From contig NZ_JANUGW010000001.1 of the NCBI RefSeq assembly GCF_024753285.1, positions 124,001 through 188,000 on the forward strand: a stretch of 64,000 nt of DNA. The letters are read 5' to 3'. This DNA is from Massilia pinisoli (GTDB taxonomy: Bacteria > Pseudomonadota > Gammaproteobacteria > Burkholderiales > Burkholderiaceae_D). Positions 34,736 to 44,182 of this stretch are shown here, piece by piece. A program made the translations under genes and the position numbers. The notes under the pieces were generated by a model, which made no database searches, had not been told where the DNA came from, and saw nothing but the letters and a program-made list of their open reading frames with translations. Each line of letters opens with the position of its first letter. The stretch's first letter is position 1.

Positions 34736-36220
34736 TTGCAAACGGCTTACAAACGCATTGTCATTGTCGGCGGCGGCACTGCCGGCTGGATGACCGCGGT
34801 TGCGGTGGCGACATTGCTACCGGGCAGCGAGGTTGAACTGGTCGAATCGGAAGAGATCGGCATTGTGGGCGTGGGCGAGGCCACCTTTCCATTCATCCGC
34901 CTTTTTCATGAACGGGTCGGCATCGATGAGACCGAGTTCCTGCGCGCCACCAACGGTACTTTCAAAGTGGGCGCCGAGTTTCGCAACTGGCGCACGGAGA
35001 ACCACCACTATTTCCATACCTTTGGCAATTTCGCCGACATCGCCGGTCCCACGTCCCTGTGGAGCCAGTACCGCCGGGTAAACGATCCGGCGCTGGGCGT
35101 GCTGGGTGAGCATTGCCTGGCCAGCGTGATGGCCATGCAGGGCCGCTTCGTCAAGCCGCCCTCGGAACAGAGCAATTTGTTTACCTACGCCTACCATCTC
35201 GATGCCGTCCTCTACTCCAGGTTCCTCCGCGCCATCGCGGAAAAGCGCGGCGCGCGGCGCACCGAAGGGCGCATCGTCGGTGCCACGCGGCGCGCCGATG
35301 GCGGCGTCGACCGGCTGAAGCTCGAAGATGGCCGCGACGTGGCGGGCGACCTGTTCATCGACTGCTCCGGTTTCACTTCCCTGCTGCTGGGTCGCACGCT
35401 GGAAGAGCCGTTTGTCGATTTGAGCCACTGGCTGCCGGTCGACCGGGCCTGGGCCGTGCCCTGCGAGCCGAGCGGGACCGAGCTCACCCCGCACACCATC
35501 GCGACAGCGCTCGAAGGGGGATGGGCCTGGCGGATTCCGCTCACCGACCGCATCGGCAACGGCCATGTGTTTTCCACCCGCTACATCGATGAGGAACGCG
35601 CGCGCGAGCAATTGCTTGAGCAACTCGAAGGCCCGGCCTTGGCCGAACCGCGCCTGCTACGCTTTACCACGGGCCATCGCGAGCGCTTCTGGGTCCACAA
35701 CGTGGTTGCGCTGGGCTTGTCGTCGGGTTTCCTGGAGCCGCTTGAATCGACGAGCATTTTCCTGATCCAGCGCGGCCTGCTCAAGATGATCGACCTGCTG
35801 GTGCCGGGCAAGCAGCCCACCGCGTCCGCCGTGAACGACTACAACAAGAACATGCTCAAGGCGTTCGCGAACATCCGCGACTTCATCATCCTGCACTATT
35901 GCCTCACCGAGCGGCGCGACAGCCAATTGTGGCGCGACGTGTCCAGCATGGAGTTGCCCGAGTCGCTGGCCTTCAGGATGCATGTCTGGCGCCAGACCGG
36001 CGAGCTGAACCAATACAAGGAAGACGGTTTCGTGCCCGAAAGCTGGCTGGCGATCTATGCCGGCATGGAGAACTGGCCCGAACGACTGGACCCTGTGATC
36101 AACGAGGTGCCGTTCGAGGAAGCGCTGCGCGGCCTGCACCAGCGACGCGACCAGATCAACGCCTACGTGGCCTCGATGCCGACCCACGCCGCTTACCTGC
36201 ACAGAGTGCCGGGGAGATAA
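34736..36220 (+). CDS. tryptophan-halogenase-like flavoprotein (TonB receptor-linked)
   Basis: A 494-residue FAD protein of the flavin-dependent halogenase family. The dinucleotide motif GGGTAGW is at 12-18, the conserved Lys that in true halogenases activates hypohalous acid is Lys77 (GTFKVG), and the halogenase motif WxWxIP is intact (W263, W265, I267, P268). The family uses FADH2, O2 and halide to halogenate indoles or other arenes, but TonB-receptor-linked members form a separate clade whose natural substrates are not known. The only sensible start is the TTG at 34736, with GGGGAC seven bases before it. A free flavin reductase is not encoded nearby. TTG start plus upstream terminator suggest low expression relative to the receptor. 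Confidence 0.85.
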   Translation: MQTAYKRIVIVGGGTAGWMTAVAVATLLPGSEVELVESEEIGIVGVGEATFPFIRLFHERVGIDETEFLRATNGTFKVGAEFRNWRTENHHYFHTFGNFADIAGPTSLWSQYRRVNDPALGVLGEHCLASVMAMQGRFVKPPSEQSNLFTYAYHLDAVLYSRFLRAIAEKRGARRTEGRIVGATRRADGGVDRLKLEDGRDVAGDLFIDCSGFTSLLLGRTLEEPFVDLSHWLPVDRAWAVPCEPSGTELTPHTIATALEGGWAWRIPLTDRIGNGHVFSTRYIDEERAREQLLEQLEGPALAEPRLLRFTTGHRERFWVHNVVALGLSSGFLEPLESTSIFLIQRGLLKMIDLLVPGKQPTASAVNDYNKNMLKAFANIRDFIILHYCLTERRDSQLWRDVSSMELPESLAFRMHVWRQTGELNQYKEDGFVPESWLAIYAGMENWPERLDPVINEVPFEEALRGLHQRRDQINAYVASMPTHAAYLHRVPGR

Positions 36221-36272
36221 GCCGGCGCTGTCGTGCTGGCATCCAGACTAGCTGGCCGCCGCTATCCCGATC

Positions 36273-38234
36273 CTATACCTTCATCGGCAGGATGATCATC
36301 TGCAAGCCGTCGAAATGCAGGCGGCGCTGGATCGCAAGCGCTGCCTGGTTGTGCAGCAGCCGTGTGAACAGGTTATCGCGCTGGAACACGAGGCGGCTCG
36401 TGAAGAACACGGCGTGCGGGAAGTCGCTGGCCAGGTCGCGGCACATCTCGGTCAACGTGGCGACAGCGTCCGTCCCGAAACCGAGGCGCGACGTGGCCGG
36501 GATGCCGTGGCTGCGGCAAAACCCCACGAAGTCGTCGAGCGTCGCCTCGGCCTTCGCACGCAGCACCTCGATCTCGCCTTCGCCGCCATAGGCGTGCGCA
36601 TCGACGGCGCGCGCGGCCACGAACACGACGTTCTTGAAGTGGCCGGGGAACATCCGCTGCACCCACAGCAGCGCGTGCAGGCCGCCGCCGCGCGAACTGC
36701 CGACGATGAACACGGCCGTCGGCGCATCCGGTGCCGGTGCCGGCGTGTCCGTGCACGGGCCCGCGGGCTGCGCCGCGAACACGCGGTCGACGTCGGCGAT
36801 GCGCGCGCGCGTGTCCGCATAGTGCGCGCGCACGGCGAGGCACAGCGCGACGACGAGGCCCGTCAGCACGATCGTGACCCAGCCGCCTTCCATGAATTTT
36901 TCCACGACGGTGACGACGAGGATGCTGGCGGTGACGGCCAGGCCGCTCAGCGACAGCAGCAGGCGGCGCATCCAGCCGGCGTCGCCGCGGTGGCGTAGCC
37001 AGTAGCGGCACAGGCCCAGCAAGGACAGGCTGAACGTGAGGAACACGTTGATGCTGTACAGGACGACGAGCAGGTCGACCCGGCCGCCGCTCGCGAGCAG
37101 CACGAGGGCGGCCGCGACACCGAGCAGCAGCACGCCGTTCTGCGTGACGAGGCGGCTCGACAGGTAGCGGAACTGGTGCGGCACCCACGAATCCTGTGCC
37201 ATGTTGGCCAGCACGGCGGGGCCGCCCAGGAAGCCGGTGTTTGCGGCGACGAGCAGCAGGCCGGCTTCGCACGCCAAGGTGACGGCGAGGACGATGCCCA
37301 GCAGCGGACCGGTAAGGCCCGCATGCGCGAGGATCGCGCGGAAGGCGACGGCATTCAAGGTCTGGCCGTCCTGCGGCGTCGCATGCCACAGCAGGTACAG
37401 GAAGATGATGCCGCCGGCCGTGAACGCGAGGCTGCAGGCCATGTACAGCATCGTCATGCGGCCCGTGCGCACGCGCGGTTCCGCGAGCGAGTTCACGTTG
37501 TTGGACACGGCCTCGATTCCGGTGTACGTCCCGCCGCCCAGCGAATAGGCTTTCAGTAGCAGCGCGAGCGTGAAGAACCACGACGTCTCGCCGGCGAGGC
37601 CCGTCGTTTCGCGCACGGTGTCGGGCAGCAGCGCGGGGATGTGGCCGGCCTGCACGGCGACGCCGTACACGATCACGAGGAAGTGGGTGACGACGAAGCC
37701 GAGGAAGATCGGCAGCAGCACCTTGATCGATTCCTTCACGCCGCGCAGGTTCAGCCACAGCAGCAGTACGACAAGCCCCAGCTCCGTCCCCAGCTTCCAC
37801 GTCTGGAAGGCGAGCGGCAGCAGCGAGAACAGCGCGTCGACGCCGCTTGCGATCGAGATCGCGACGGTCAGCACATAGTCGACGACGAGGGCGGCGCCCG
37901 ACACGAGGCCCGCGTGCGGCCCGAGCAGGACGGTGGCGATGCGGTAGCCGCCGCCACCCGTCGGGAACAGTTCGATCACCTGGTTGTAGGCGAATGCGAT
38001 GATGAAGACGGTGGCCGCCGTCGCCAGCGCCAGATACAGGCCGAAGTGGGCGTGGCCGCCCAGCGCCTTGAACGCTTCCTCGGGACCGTAGGCCGACGAC
38101 GACAGGCCGTCCGCACCCAGGCCGACCCACGCGAGGAAGGCGGCGAGCGTGAGGGAGTGGCGCGTATCCTGGCGCAGCGGGTCGAGGGGCCGGCCGAGCA
38201 GGGCGGTGCGCAAAGTGGAAAGTGTGGATGCCAT
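36273..38234 (-). CDS. KimA-like APC-superfamily potassium transporter
   Basis: A 653-residue inner-membrane protein with about twelve helices of the APC fold (SSSAYGPEEAFKALG, FPTGGGGYRIATVLLG and GGGTYTGIEAVSNNVN are typical of the YdaO/KimA branch) and a cytosolic C-terminal domain (about 480-653, IVGSSRGGGLHAL) of the kind that controls KimA. KimA imports K+ with protons. The divergent KdpD/KdpE-like pair supports potassium as substrate. Start uncertain: ATG 38234 is used here; a GTG at 38267 is possible. In Firmicutes KimA is inhibited by c-di-AMP; whether this applies here is unknown. Confidence 0.8.
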   Translation of the reverse strand: MASTLSTLRTALLGRPLDPLRQDTRHSLTLAAFLAWVGLGADGLSSSAYGPEEAFKALGGHAHFGLYLALATAATVFIIAFAYNQVIELFPTGGGGYRIATVLLGPHAGLVSGAALVVDYVLTVAISIASGVDALFSLLPLAFQTWKLGTELGLVVLLLWLNLRGVKESIKVLLPIFLGFVVTHFLVIVYGVAVQAGHIPALLPDTVRETTGLAGETSWFFTLALLLKAYSLGGGTYTGIEAVSNNVNSLAEPRVRTGRMTMLYMACSLAFTAGGIIFLYLLWHATPQDGQTLNAVAFRAILAHAGLTGPLLGIVLAVTLACEAGLLLVAANTGFLGGPAVLANMAQDSWVPHQFRYLSSRLVTQNGVLLLGVAAALVLLASGGRVDLLVVLYSINVFLTFSLSLLGLCRYWLRHRGDAGWMRRLLLSLSGLAVTASILVVTVVEKFMEGGWVTIVLTGLVVALCLAVRAHYADTRARIADVDRVFAAQPAGPCTDTPAPAPDAPTAVFIVGSSRGGGLHALLWVQRMFPGHFKNVVFVAARAVDAHAYGGEGEIEVLRAKAEATLDDFVGFCRSHGIPATSRLGFGTDAVATLTEMCRDLASDFPHAVFFTSRLVFQRDNLFTRLLHNQAALAIQRRLHFDGLQMIILPMKV

Positions 38235-38293
38235 GGGTGCGAACGGGTCGTGGAACAAGGCGCCCACGATAGGGCCGTGCCCTGAAAATTGTC

Positions 38294-38332
38294 GTAAATG
38301 GTGGGCGGGGCGGTGTAAACGCCGCGTAAACG
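38294..38332. promoter_or_regulatory. phased GTAAAYG direct repeats, candidate KdpE-like binding site
   Basis: GTAAATG (38294), GTAAACG (38315) and GTAAACG (38326) lie 21 and 11 bases apart, that is two and one helical turns, in the region between the divergent permease and kinase genes. OmpR/PhoB-family regulators bind such phased direct repeats. Confidence 0.45.
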
Positions 38333-38379
38333 TGGTGATTTTTATGCCGCTTTTACGGGCGATCGCTTACCATCCACGC

Positions 38380-40413
38380 ATGCAGAGTTCCGACATCCCG
38401 AATCCATCCGGTTTTGCCCAGGCGGGCCATGGCGTACTGGCCGTGCTCGGCGCCGGTCCGGCCGACGAGGCCGCGGTGGCCGCGGCCGCGCGGCTCGCGA
38501 CGCTCACGGGCGGCCCGTGGCACGCGGTGCTCGTCGAGAACGCGCAGACGCGCCGGCGCGGCGAGGCCGCGCGCCTCTGCACGCTCGAACTGCTGCGCCG
38601 CGCGCACGCGCAAGGTGCCGTGACCGCGGTGCTGGAAGGGCATGATGCGGCGGCCGTCGTCGCCGGCTACGCGCGCCGCCACGGCTGCGCGACGGCCGTG
38701 GTGGCACGCGACGGAACAACCTCGTGGTGGCGCGCCCCGTTCGCGCAGCGGCTCGCGCAGGCGGCGCCCGGCCTCGATCTCGTCCAGGTGGCGTCATCCG
38801 GTGGCGCGCAGCCCGCGGCCGGAGCCGCAGCGGACGCGCATGTGGATGGTGCGCTCGCACCGCACCGCTACCTGGCCGCCGCCGGCGCCAGCCTCGCGAC
38901 CGCGATCGTCGCGCTGCCGCTGCTCCCGCTGCTGGACGTGGCAAACGTCGCCATGCTGTTCCTGCTGACGGTGGTACTGGTCGCCATCCGCCTCGGGCGC
39001 GGTCCCGCCATCGCCGCGACGCTCGTCGGCTTTTGCGCGCTCGTCGCCGCCGCGCCGCGCCGCCAGTACGACGTCAGCGAATTCAAGTACGCCGTCGCGC
39101 TGGCGGTGATGCTGGCCGTCGGCTGGATCACGGCGCGGCTGACGTCCGACTTGCGCGAACAGGCGCAGGCCGCGATCGGACGCGAGGCCCGCACCCGCGC
39201 GCTGTACGAATTCGCCCGTGCGCTGTCCGTCGCGCTGCAGACGGAGCAGGTGTTCGAGATCACGCGGCGCTTCCTCGCCCGCACCTTCGACGCGCGCGCC
39301 GCCATCCTGCTGCCGGACGACAACGGCCGCCTGCGTTGGCCCGACGCCGACGCGGACGCGCAAGACCGGCCGCCCGTGCTGAGCGTGCTGGACATGGCCG
39401 CAGCCCAGTGGTCGTTCGATCACGCGGCACCTGCCGGCGCCGGTACGGCCACCTTGCCCAGCAATCCGTATCTGTACCTGCCGCTGCTGGCGCCGATGCG
39501 GTCGCGCGGCGTGCTCGCCGTGCGCGTGCCGGACGTCGCGGCGCTGCTCGTGCCGGAACGGCGCGAACTGCTGGACGCCTTCGCCGCGCTGGCCGCCATC
39601 GCGCTGGAACGCGTGCATTACGTCGACGTGGCGCAGGACGCCGTCGTGCGCATGGAAGGCGAGCGCCTGCGCAATTCGCTGCTGGCTGCGCTGTCGCACG
39701 ACTTGCGCACGCCATTGACGGGGCTCGTCGGCCTGTCCGAGTCGCTGACGTTGTCGCGGCCACCGCTCGCGGCCGCGCAGCTGGAACTGGCCAACGCGCT
39801 GCGCGACGAAGCGCGGCGCATGAGCACCCTCGTCGCGAACCTGCTCGACATGGCGCGCATCCAGAGCGGTGGCGTGAAGCTGAACCTGCAGTGGCAGCTC
39901 GTGGAAGAAACGATCGGCAGCGCGCTGCGCATCTGCCGCTGGCAGTTGGGGACGCGCACGGTGGGCACGGACATACCGCGCGGCCTGCCGCTCGTGCGCT
40001 TCGACGCCACCTTGCTGGAACGCGTGCTGTGCAACCTGCTGGAAAATGCGGGCAAGTACACGCCGTCGCACGCGCGCGTCACCGTCGTCGCGCGCGCGGC
40101 GGACGGCGAACTGCGCGTGGCCGTCTGCGACGACGGTCCCGGCCTGCCGGCGGGCCGCGAGGACGCACTGTTCGAGAAATTCGTGCGCGGCCGCCAGGAA
40201 TCGTCGATCGCCGGCGTGGGACTGGGCCTCGCCATCTGCCGCGCCATCGTCGAAGCGCACGGCGGCCGCATGCATGCCCGCAACCTGCCGGATGCCGGCG
40301 CCTGCTTCGAATTCACGCTGCCGCTGGGCGAGCCGCCGCCGCTGCCGGATGGCGAACCCGATCCGCGCGACACCGATTCCAACGACCTTCCGATCGACCA
40401 GCATGAGCAATGA
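38380..40413 (+). CDS. KdpD-like sensor histidine kinase lacking the KdpD N-terminal domain
   Basis: A 677-residue membrane kinase. An N-terminal Usp-like segment (about 10-150) is followed by four transmembrane helices (about 165-260, the DUF4118 region of KdpD: LLDVANVAMLFLLTVVLVAIRLGRG), a GAF-like domain, a HisKA domain with phosphoacceptor His440 (ALSHDLRTPLTGLVGLSE) and an HATPase domain (LLENAGKYT, DDGPGLP, GVGLGLAICRAIVEAHGG). Classical KdpD, about 890 residues, has an extra 210-residue N-terminal KdpD domain with an ATP-binding site, missing here. It overlaps the response regulator by 11 bases. Confidence 0.88.
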   Translation: MQSSDIPNPSGFAQAGHGVLAVLGAGPADEAAVAAAARLATLTGGPWHAVLVENAQTRRRGEAARLCTLELLRRAHAQGAVTAVLEGHDAAAVVAGYARRHGCATAVVARDGTTSWWRAPFAQRLAQAAPGLDLVQVASSGGAQPAAGAAADAHVDGALAPHRYLAAAGASLATAIVALPLLPLLDVANVAMLFLLTVVLVAIRLGRGPAIAATLVGFCALVAAAPRRQYDVSEFKYAVALAVMLAVGWITARLTSDLREQAQAAIGREARTRALYEFARALSVALQTEQVFEITRRFLARTFDARAAILLPDDNGRLRWPDADADAQDRPPVLSVLDMAAAQWSFDHAAPAGAGTATLPSNPYLYLPLLAPMRSRGVLAVRVPDVAALLVPERRELLDAFAALAAIALERVHYVDVAQDAVVRMEGERLRNSLLAALSHDLRTPLTGLVGLSESLTLSRPPLAAAQLELANALRDEARRMSTLVANLLDMARIQSGGVKLNLQWQLVEETIGSALRICRWQLGTRTVGTDIPRGLPLVRFDATLLERVLCNLLENAGKYTPSHARVTVVARAADGELRVAVCDDGPGLPAGREDALFEKFVRGRQESSIAGVGLGLAICRAIVEAHGGRMHARNLPDAGACFEFTLPLGEPPPLPDGEPDPRDTDSNDLPIDQHEQ

Positions 40414-41101
40414 AACCGCCGCACCCGTCGCCCTCATCGTCGAGGACGAGCCGCAGATCCGCCGCTTCGTCCGCATGGCCCTAGAGGGCGAGGGCTGGCA
40501 GGTGCACCAGTCCGAAACCCTGAAGCGCGGCCTGATCGACGCCGGCACGCGCACGCCCGACCTGATCATCCTCGACCTCGGCCTGCCGGACGGCGACGGC
40601 CTGCAACTGATCCGCGACGTGCGCGGCTGGAGTCCCGTGCCGATCATCGTCCTTTCCGCGCGCATCGACGAGGCGGACAAGATCACGGCGCTCGATGCCG
40701 GCGCGGACGATTATCTGACGAAGCCGTTCGGCATCGGCGAGCTGCTCGCGCGCGTGCGCGCGGCGCTGCGGCGCCAGCACAAGGCGGGCGGCGACACGTC
40801 CGCGCGGGTCACGTTCGGCAAGGTCGACGTGGACCTGCACCGGCGCACCGTGCAGCGCGACGGCCAGCCCGTGCACCTGACGCCGACCGAATACAAGCTG
40901 CTGTCCGTGCTGCTCGCGAACGTGGGCCGCGTCGTCACGGCGCCGCAACTGCTGCGCGAGGTGTGGGGGCCGTCGAACGCGGACAACGGCCACTACGTGC
41001 GCATCTACATGGGTCATTTGCGCCAGAAGCTGGAAGACGACCCGGCGCAGCCGAGGCATTTGCTGACGGAGACGGCGGTCGGCTACCGCCTGCAGCCCTG
41101 A
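40403..41101 (+). CDS. KdpE-like response regulator (OmpR/PhoB family)
   Basis: A 232-residue regulator: receiver domain with acidic pocket Glu14/Asp15, phosphoacceptor Asp58 (ILDLGLPDGDG) and Lys107 (LTKPF), then a winged helix from about 135 (LTPTEYKLLSVLLANVGRVVT, VRIYMGHLRQKLE). LGLPDGDG and the C-terminal sequence resemble KdpE. The ATG lies inside the end of the kinase gene, so the two are translationally coupled. kdpFABC is not present; the divergent KimA-like permease is the likely target, perhaps through the phased repeats at 38294-38332. Confidence 0.92.
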   Translation: MSNETAAPVALIVEDEPQIRRFVRMALEGEGWQVHQSETLKRGLIDAGTRTPDLIILDLGLPDGDGLQLIRDVRGWSPVPIIVLSARIDEADKITALDAGADDYLTKPFGIGELLARVRAALRRQHKAGGDTSARVTFGKVDVDLHRRTVQRDGQPVHLTPTEYKLLSVLLANVGRVVTAPQLLREVWGPSNADNGHYVRIYMGHLRQKLEDDPAQPRHLLTETAVGYRLQP

Positions 41102-41102
41102 G

Positions 41103-41957
41103 CTAGTCCGGCCGCCGCAGCGCGGGGTCGTCCTTCAGCGCGAGCGGCAGCGCCCGCGCCCAGCGGTTGACGGACAGCGAAAACGTCAGCGCCCGCACCT
41201 GGTGATACCACCCGGCCGGCACGTACAGCATCTCGCCGGGACTGACCGTGCATTCGACGATGGCGGCCTGGCGTGCGAGTGGATAGCGGTCGTAGTCCGG
41301 GCTTTCGGGATCGAACGGGGAGCCGTGCAGCACGGGATTCGCCTCGCGCGTGTACAGGAATTCGTCGTGATGGGGTGGCGCGAGGAAGATCCGTTTCGTG
41401 CCCAGCGCCTGCGCGAAGATGTTGTCGTCGTAGTCGCAGTGCAGCGGCGTGACCGTGCCGGCGGGGCCCAGCCAGAAGCGCGGCGGGCCCATCTTGCTGA
41501 AATAGCCGGGCCAGTGGCACATGCCGTTCAACGCGGCGATTTCCAGGTTGCCGACGTACGGGGGCAGCGCTTCCGTGCCGGCGGCGACCAGGTCGAGGTA
41601 GGCGCGCAACGTCATGTCCTGCATCGCGCGGTCCGGCGCGAACGCCGTGCCGATGTAGTCGCCGACGCGTGCGCGCACGGGCACGTCGCCGAAGCGTTCG
41701 CGCAGCACGTCGCGCGTGACGGTGCACAACGGCCAGCGGTCGACGAGACCCGTGACGATGAAGGGGAGTCCTTCGGCCGCACGGGCCTGGAACGCGGCGC
41801 GGCCGGGCATCGTCGTGCGGGGCACGGCCAGCAGGGGCGGCAGGTCGCGCGCCGCAGTGCGGATGGCGGCGCGCATCGCGGCGATCGATGTCACGCAGCG
41901 CACGCGCGCGGCCTTGTGCGCGCGAGGATCGGGAGAGGAAGTAGGGGGCTGGGTCAC
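41103..41957 (-). CDS. cupin-like (JmjC/cupin_8) domain protein
   Basis: A 284-residue protein of the JmjC/FIH-like cupin group. The iron triad is complete: the HxD pair in LHCDYDDNIFAQALG and the distal His in PAGWYHQVRAL. Such proteins are typically Fe(II)/2-oxoglutarate oxygenases that hydroxylate protein side chains, or related enzymes. Substrate unknown. It is convergent with the kdpE-like gene, one base between stops. A second cupin-like protein with the same triad is encoded in the halogenase/SapC locus at 60501-61511. Here no TonB receptor is nearby. Confidence 0.8.
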   Translation of the reverse strand: MTQPPTSSPDPRAHKAARVRCVTSIAAMRAAIRTAARDLPPLLAVPRTTMPGRAAFQARAAEGLPFIVTGLVDRWPLCTVTRDVLRERFGDVPVRARVGDYIGTAFAPDRAMQDMTLRAYLDLVAAGTEALPPYVGNLEIAALNGMCHWPGYFSKMGPPRFWLGPAGTVTPLHCDYDDNIFAQALGTKRIFLAPPHHDEFLYTREANPVLHGSPFDPESPDYDRYPLARQAAIVECTVSPGEMLYVPAGWYHQVRALTFSLSVNRWARALPLALKDDPALRRPD

Positions 41958-42035
41958 CGGCGCGGTCTCGTACGTCGTGCTTGCGGGGTCGGGTCCGCAT
42001 CATACGGGAAAGCGCGCCGGCGGGGCAAGCGCGCG

Positions 42036-43364
42036 TCAGGCTGCGACGCGCTCCTTCACGATGCCGCGATACACGAGGAAGGTGGCCACCAGGCTGATCG
42101 CACCGGCGCAGGCCATCCAGTAGCCGGGCGCCGCCTTGTCGCCGGTCGCGTCGATCAGCCACGTGGACAGCAGCGGCGTCATGCCGCCGAACAGCGCCGT
42201 CGCGAGGCTGTACGCGAGCGAGAATCCGGTCGTGCGCACTTGCACGGGAATGATCTCCGTGAGCGCGACGATGGTGGCGCCGTTGTAGCTGCCGTACAGG
42301 AACGACAGCCACAGCTCGATCATCAGCATATTGCCGAAGCTCGGATGGGCGATCAGCCACGACAGCGCGGGGTAGGCCGTCACCGCGGCCAGCGCGGAGC
42401 AGACGGCCATCACGGGCCAGCGGCCGATACGGTCCGACACGGCGCCCATCAGCGGCAGCCAGATGAAGTTCGACAGGCCGATGCACAGGGTGACGAGCAG
42501 GCTGTCCTCGGTGCTCAGCTTGAGGACGCTCTTGCCGAACGTGGGCGTGTACACGGTGATCAGGTAGAACGCGACCGTCGTCATCACGACCAGCATCGCG
42601 CCCACCGTCACGAGGGGCCAGTTCAGCGCGATCGTACGCATCATCTGGCGGAACGTCGGGTGCGACTTCTGTTGCAGGTACGCCTGGGTTTCCTGCAGCG
42701 ACCGGCGGATATAGAAGACGACGGGGATGATCGAGCAGCCGACGAAGAACGGGATGCGCCAGCCCCAATCGGCGATGACGTCCTTGTGCATGGCGTGATT
42801 GAGGCCATAGCCGAGCGCCGCCGAGAAGATCACGGCGACCTGCTGGCTGGCCGATTGCCAGCTGACGTAGAAGCCCTTGTTGCCCGGTGTCGCCATCTCG
42901 GACAGGTACACGGAGACGCCGCCCAGTTCCACGCCGGCGGAAAAGCCCTGCAGCAGGCGGCCGATCAGCACGAGCAACGGCGCGAGCAGGCCGATGGTGG
43001 CATACCCGGGCACGAACGCGATCAGCGCGGTGCCGGACGCCATGATGCCGAGCGTGAGCACGAGGCCCTTGCGGCGGCCGATGCGGTCGATGTAGCTGCC
43101 CAGGAAGATGGCGCCCAGCGGCCGCATGAAGAAGCCGGCGCCGAATGTGGCGAAGGTCATCATCAGCGCCGCGTAGTCGCTCGTCGCCGGAAAGAACGCC
43201 CGCGCGATCTGGTTCGCGTAAAAGCCGAACAGGAAGAAATCATACATTTCGATGAAGTTCCCGCTCGTGACGCGGATGACCGTGGCCAGCTTCGACGGCG
43301 GGCGCGCCGGCGCGGATGCGGCCGGTGCGGCGGTGTGGGCGTTGGCGGTGGAGTGAATAGTCAT
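42036..43364 (-). CDS. MFS transporter, MHS family (citrate/tricarballylate-type proton symporter)
   Basis: A 442-residue twelve-helix MFS permease of the metabolite:H+ symporter family: [21 protein letters not shown] at helix 1, [21 protein letters not shown] (MHS loop motif), [19 protein letters not shown]. The closest type by eye is the citrate/tricarballylate permease. It is the last gene of an operon with a solute-binding protein and a porin, under a divergent LysR gene. Substrate probably a di- or tricarboxylate, by family. Confidence 0.85.
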   Translation of the reverse strand: MTIHSTANAHTAAPAASAPARPPSKLATVIRVTSGNFIEMYDFFLFGFYANQIARAFFPATSDYAALMMTFATFGAGFFMRPLGAIFLGSYIDRIGRRKGLVLTLGIMASGTALIAFVPGYATIGLLAPLLVLIGRLLQGFSAGVELGGVSVYLSEMATPGNKGFYVSWQSASQQVAVIFSAALGYGLNHAMHKDVIADWGWRIPFFVGCSIIPVVFYIRRSLQETQAYLQQKSHPTFRQMMRTIALNWPLVTVGAMLVVMTTVAFYLITVYTPTFGKSVLKLSTEDSLLVTLCIGLSNFIWLPLMGAVSDRIGRWPVMAVCSALAAVTAYPALSWLIAHPSFGNMLMIELWLSFLYGSYNGATIVALTEIIPVQVRTTGFSLAYSLATALFGGMTPLLSTWLIDATGDKAAPGYWMACAGAISLVATFLVYRGIVKERVAA

Positions 43365-43385
43365 GATGACCTCTGCTGATCGTGT

Positions 43386-44171
43386 TTAATGCGTGGCCGC
43401 GACGGGTTCGAGCCCGGTGGCCTCGATGGCGGCGGCGTTGGCGGGCGCCGCCAGGAAGCGCAGCAGCGCGCGCGCGGACTCGGGGTTGCGCGCGCCGCGC
43501 ACGACGGCGCCGGAGAATTCCGTCTTGAGCTGCACCTCGGCCGGCAGCACGCCGACGACGTCGATCCCCTGCACGGGTTTCAGTTCGCTGCGCTGCTGGC
43601 AGCCGAAATCCGCTTCGCCGTGCGCGATGATCTCGCCCACCGGCGTGGCGGGAATCTGCGCCGCCTTGCCTTCCATCTGCTGGCGGATGCCCAGCTTCTC
43701 CAGCAGCTGGTGTTTGATGTATTCACCGCTCGCGCTGTCGGAGTACGCGACGCGGTGCGCGTGGAGGAAGGCCTGGCGCAGGCCGTCGACGGTATGGATG
43801 TCCGGCATGGGGACGCCGTGCTTGACGGCGCAGGCGATGGGCGAGTTGGCCAGGACGACCTTGCTGCCTGGTTCCAAGCGGCCTTCGTCCATCAGCTTGT
43901 CGAGCGCGTCGCCGACCATGATCACGACGTCGATCTGCTCACCGCGCGCGAGGCGGGCCGGGATCGCGTTCTTCGTCGCGCCCATCGACGGGCCCCATTC
44001 CGAGACGAGATGGTCGCCACTGGCGCGCTCGTATTGCGGCGAGAGGTCCTTGTAGGCCTGGGCGAACCCGCCGGAGCTGACGACGTGCAGGTCGGCGGCG
44101 TGGGCCGCTGCGCTCAGCGCAAATGCGGCGAGGGCGGCGAGCGCCTTGTGCTTCAGAAAGTTTGGTCGCAT
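43386..44171 (-). CDS. periplasmic substrate-binding protein, ModA-like fold
   Basis: A 261-residue exported protein with signal peptide (ALAAFALSAAAHA) and a type-2 periplasmic binding fold of the SBP_bac_11 (molybdate-binding-like) family: DLHVVSSGGFAQAYKDLSPQYE and IDVVIMVGDALDKLMDEGRL. In this family many members bind organic anions, not molybdate. It has no ABC permease or ATPase gene near it; instead it lies between a porin and an MHS permease, suggesting a role in delivering or sensing their common substrate. Confidence 0.85.
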   Translation of the reverse strand: MRPNFLKHKALAALAAFALSAAAHAADLHVVSSGGFAQAYKDLSPQYERASGDHLVSEWGPSMGATKNAIPARLARGEQIDVVIMVGDALDKLMDEGRLEPGSKVVLANSPIACAVKHGVPMPDIHTVDGLRQAFLHAHRVAYSDSASGEYIKHQLLEKLGIRQQMEGKAAQIPATPVGEIIAHGEADFGCQQRSELKPVQGIDVVGVLPAEVQLKTEFSGAVVRGARNPESARALLRFLAAPANAAAIEATGLEPVAATH

Positions 44172-44182
44172 ACGTGCTCCTT

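Noticed and set aside
31214..34741. 1175-codon minus-strand frame opposite the TonB receptor
   Set aside because: The plus-strand receptor has a signal peptide, plug and barrel motifs, and a ribosome-binding site; the antisense frame has none of these.
40403..41101. kdpFABC operon next to the kdpE-like gene
   Set aside because: The next gene is a convergent cupin-like protein, and no Kdp pump subunit occurs in the window.
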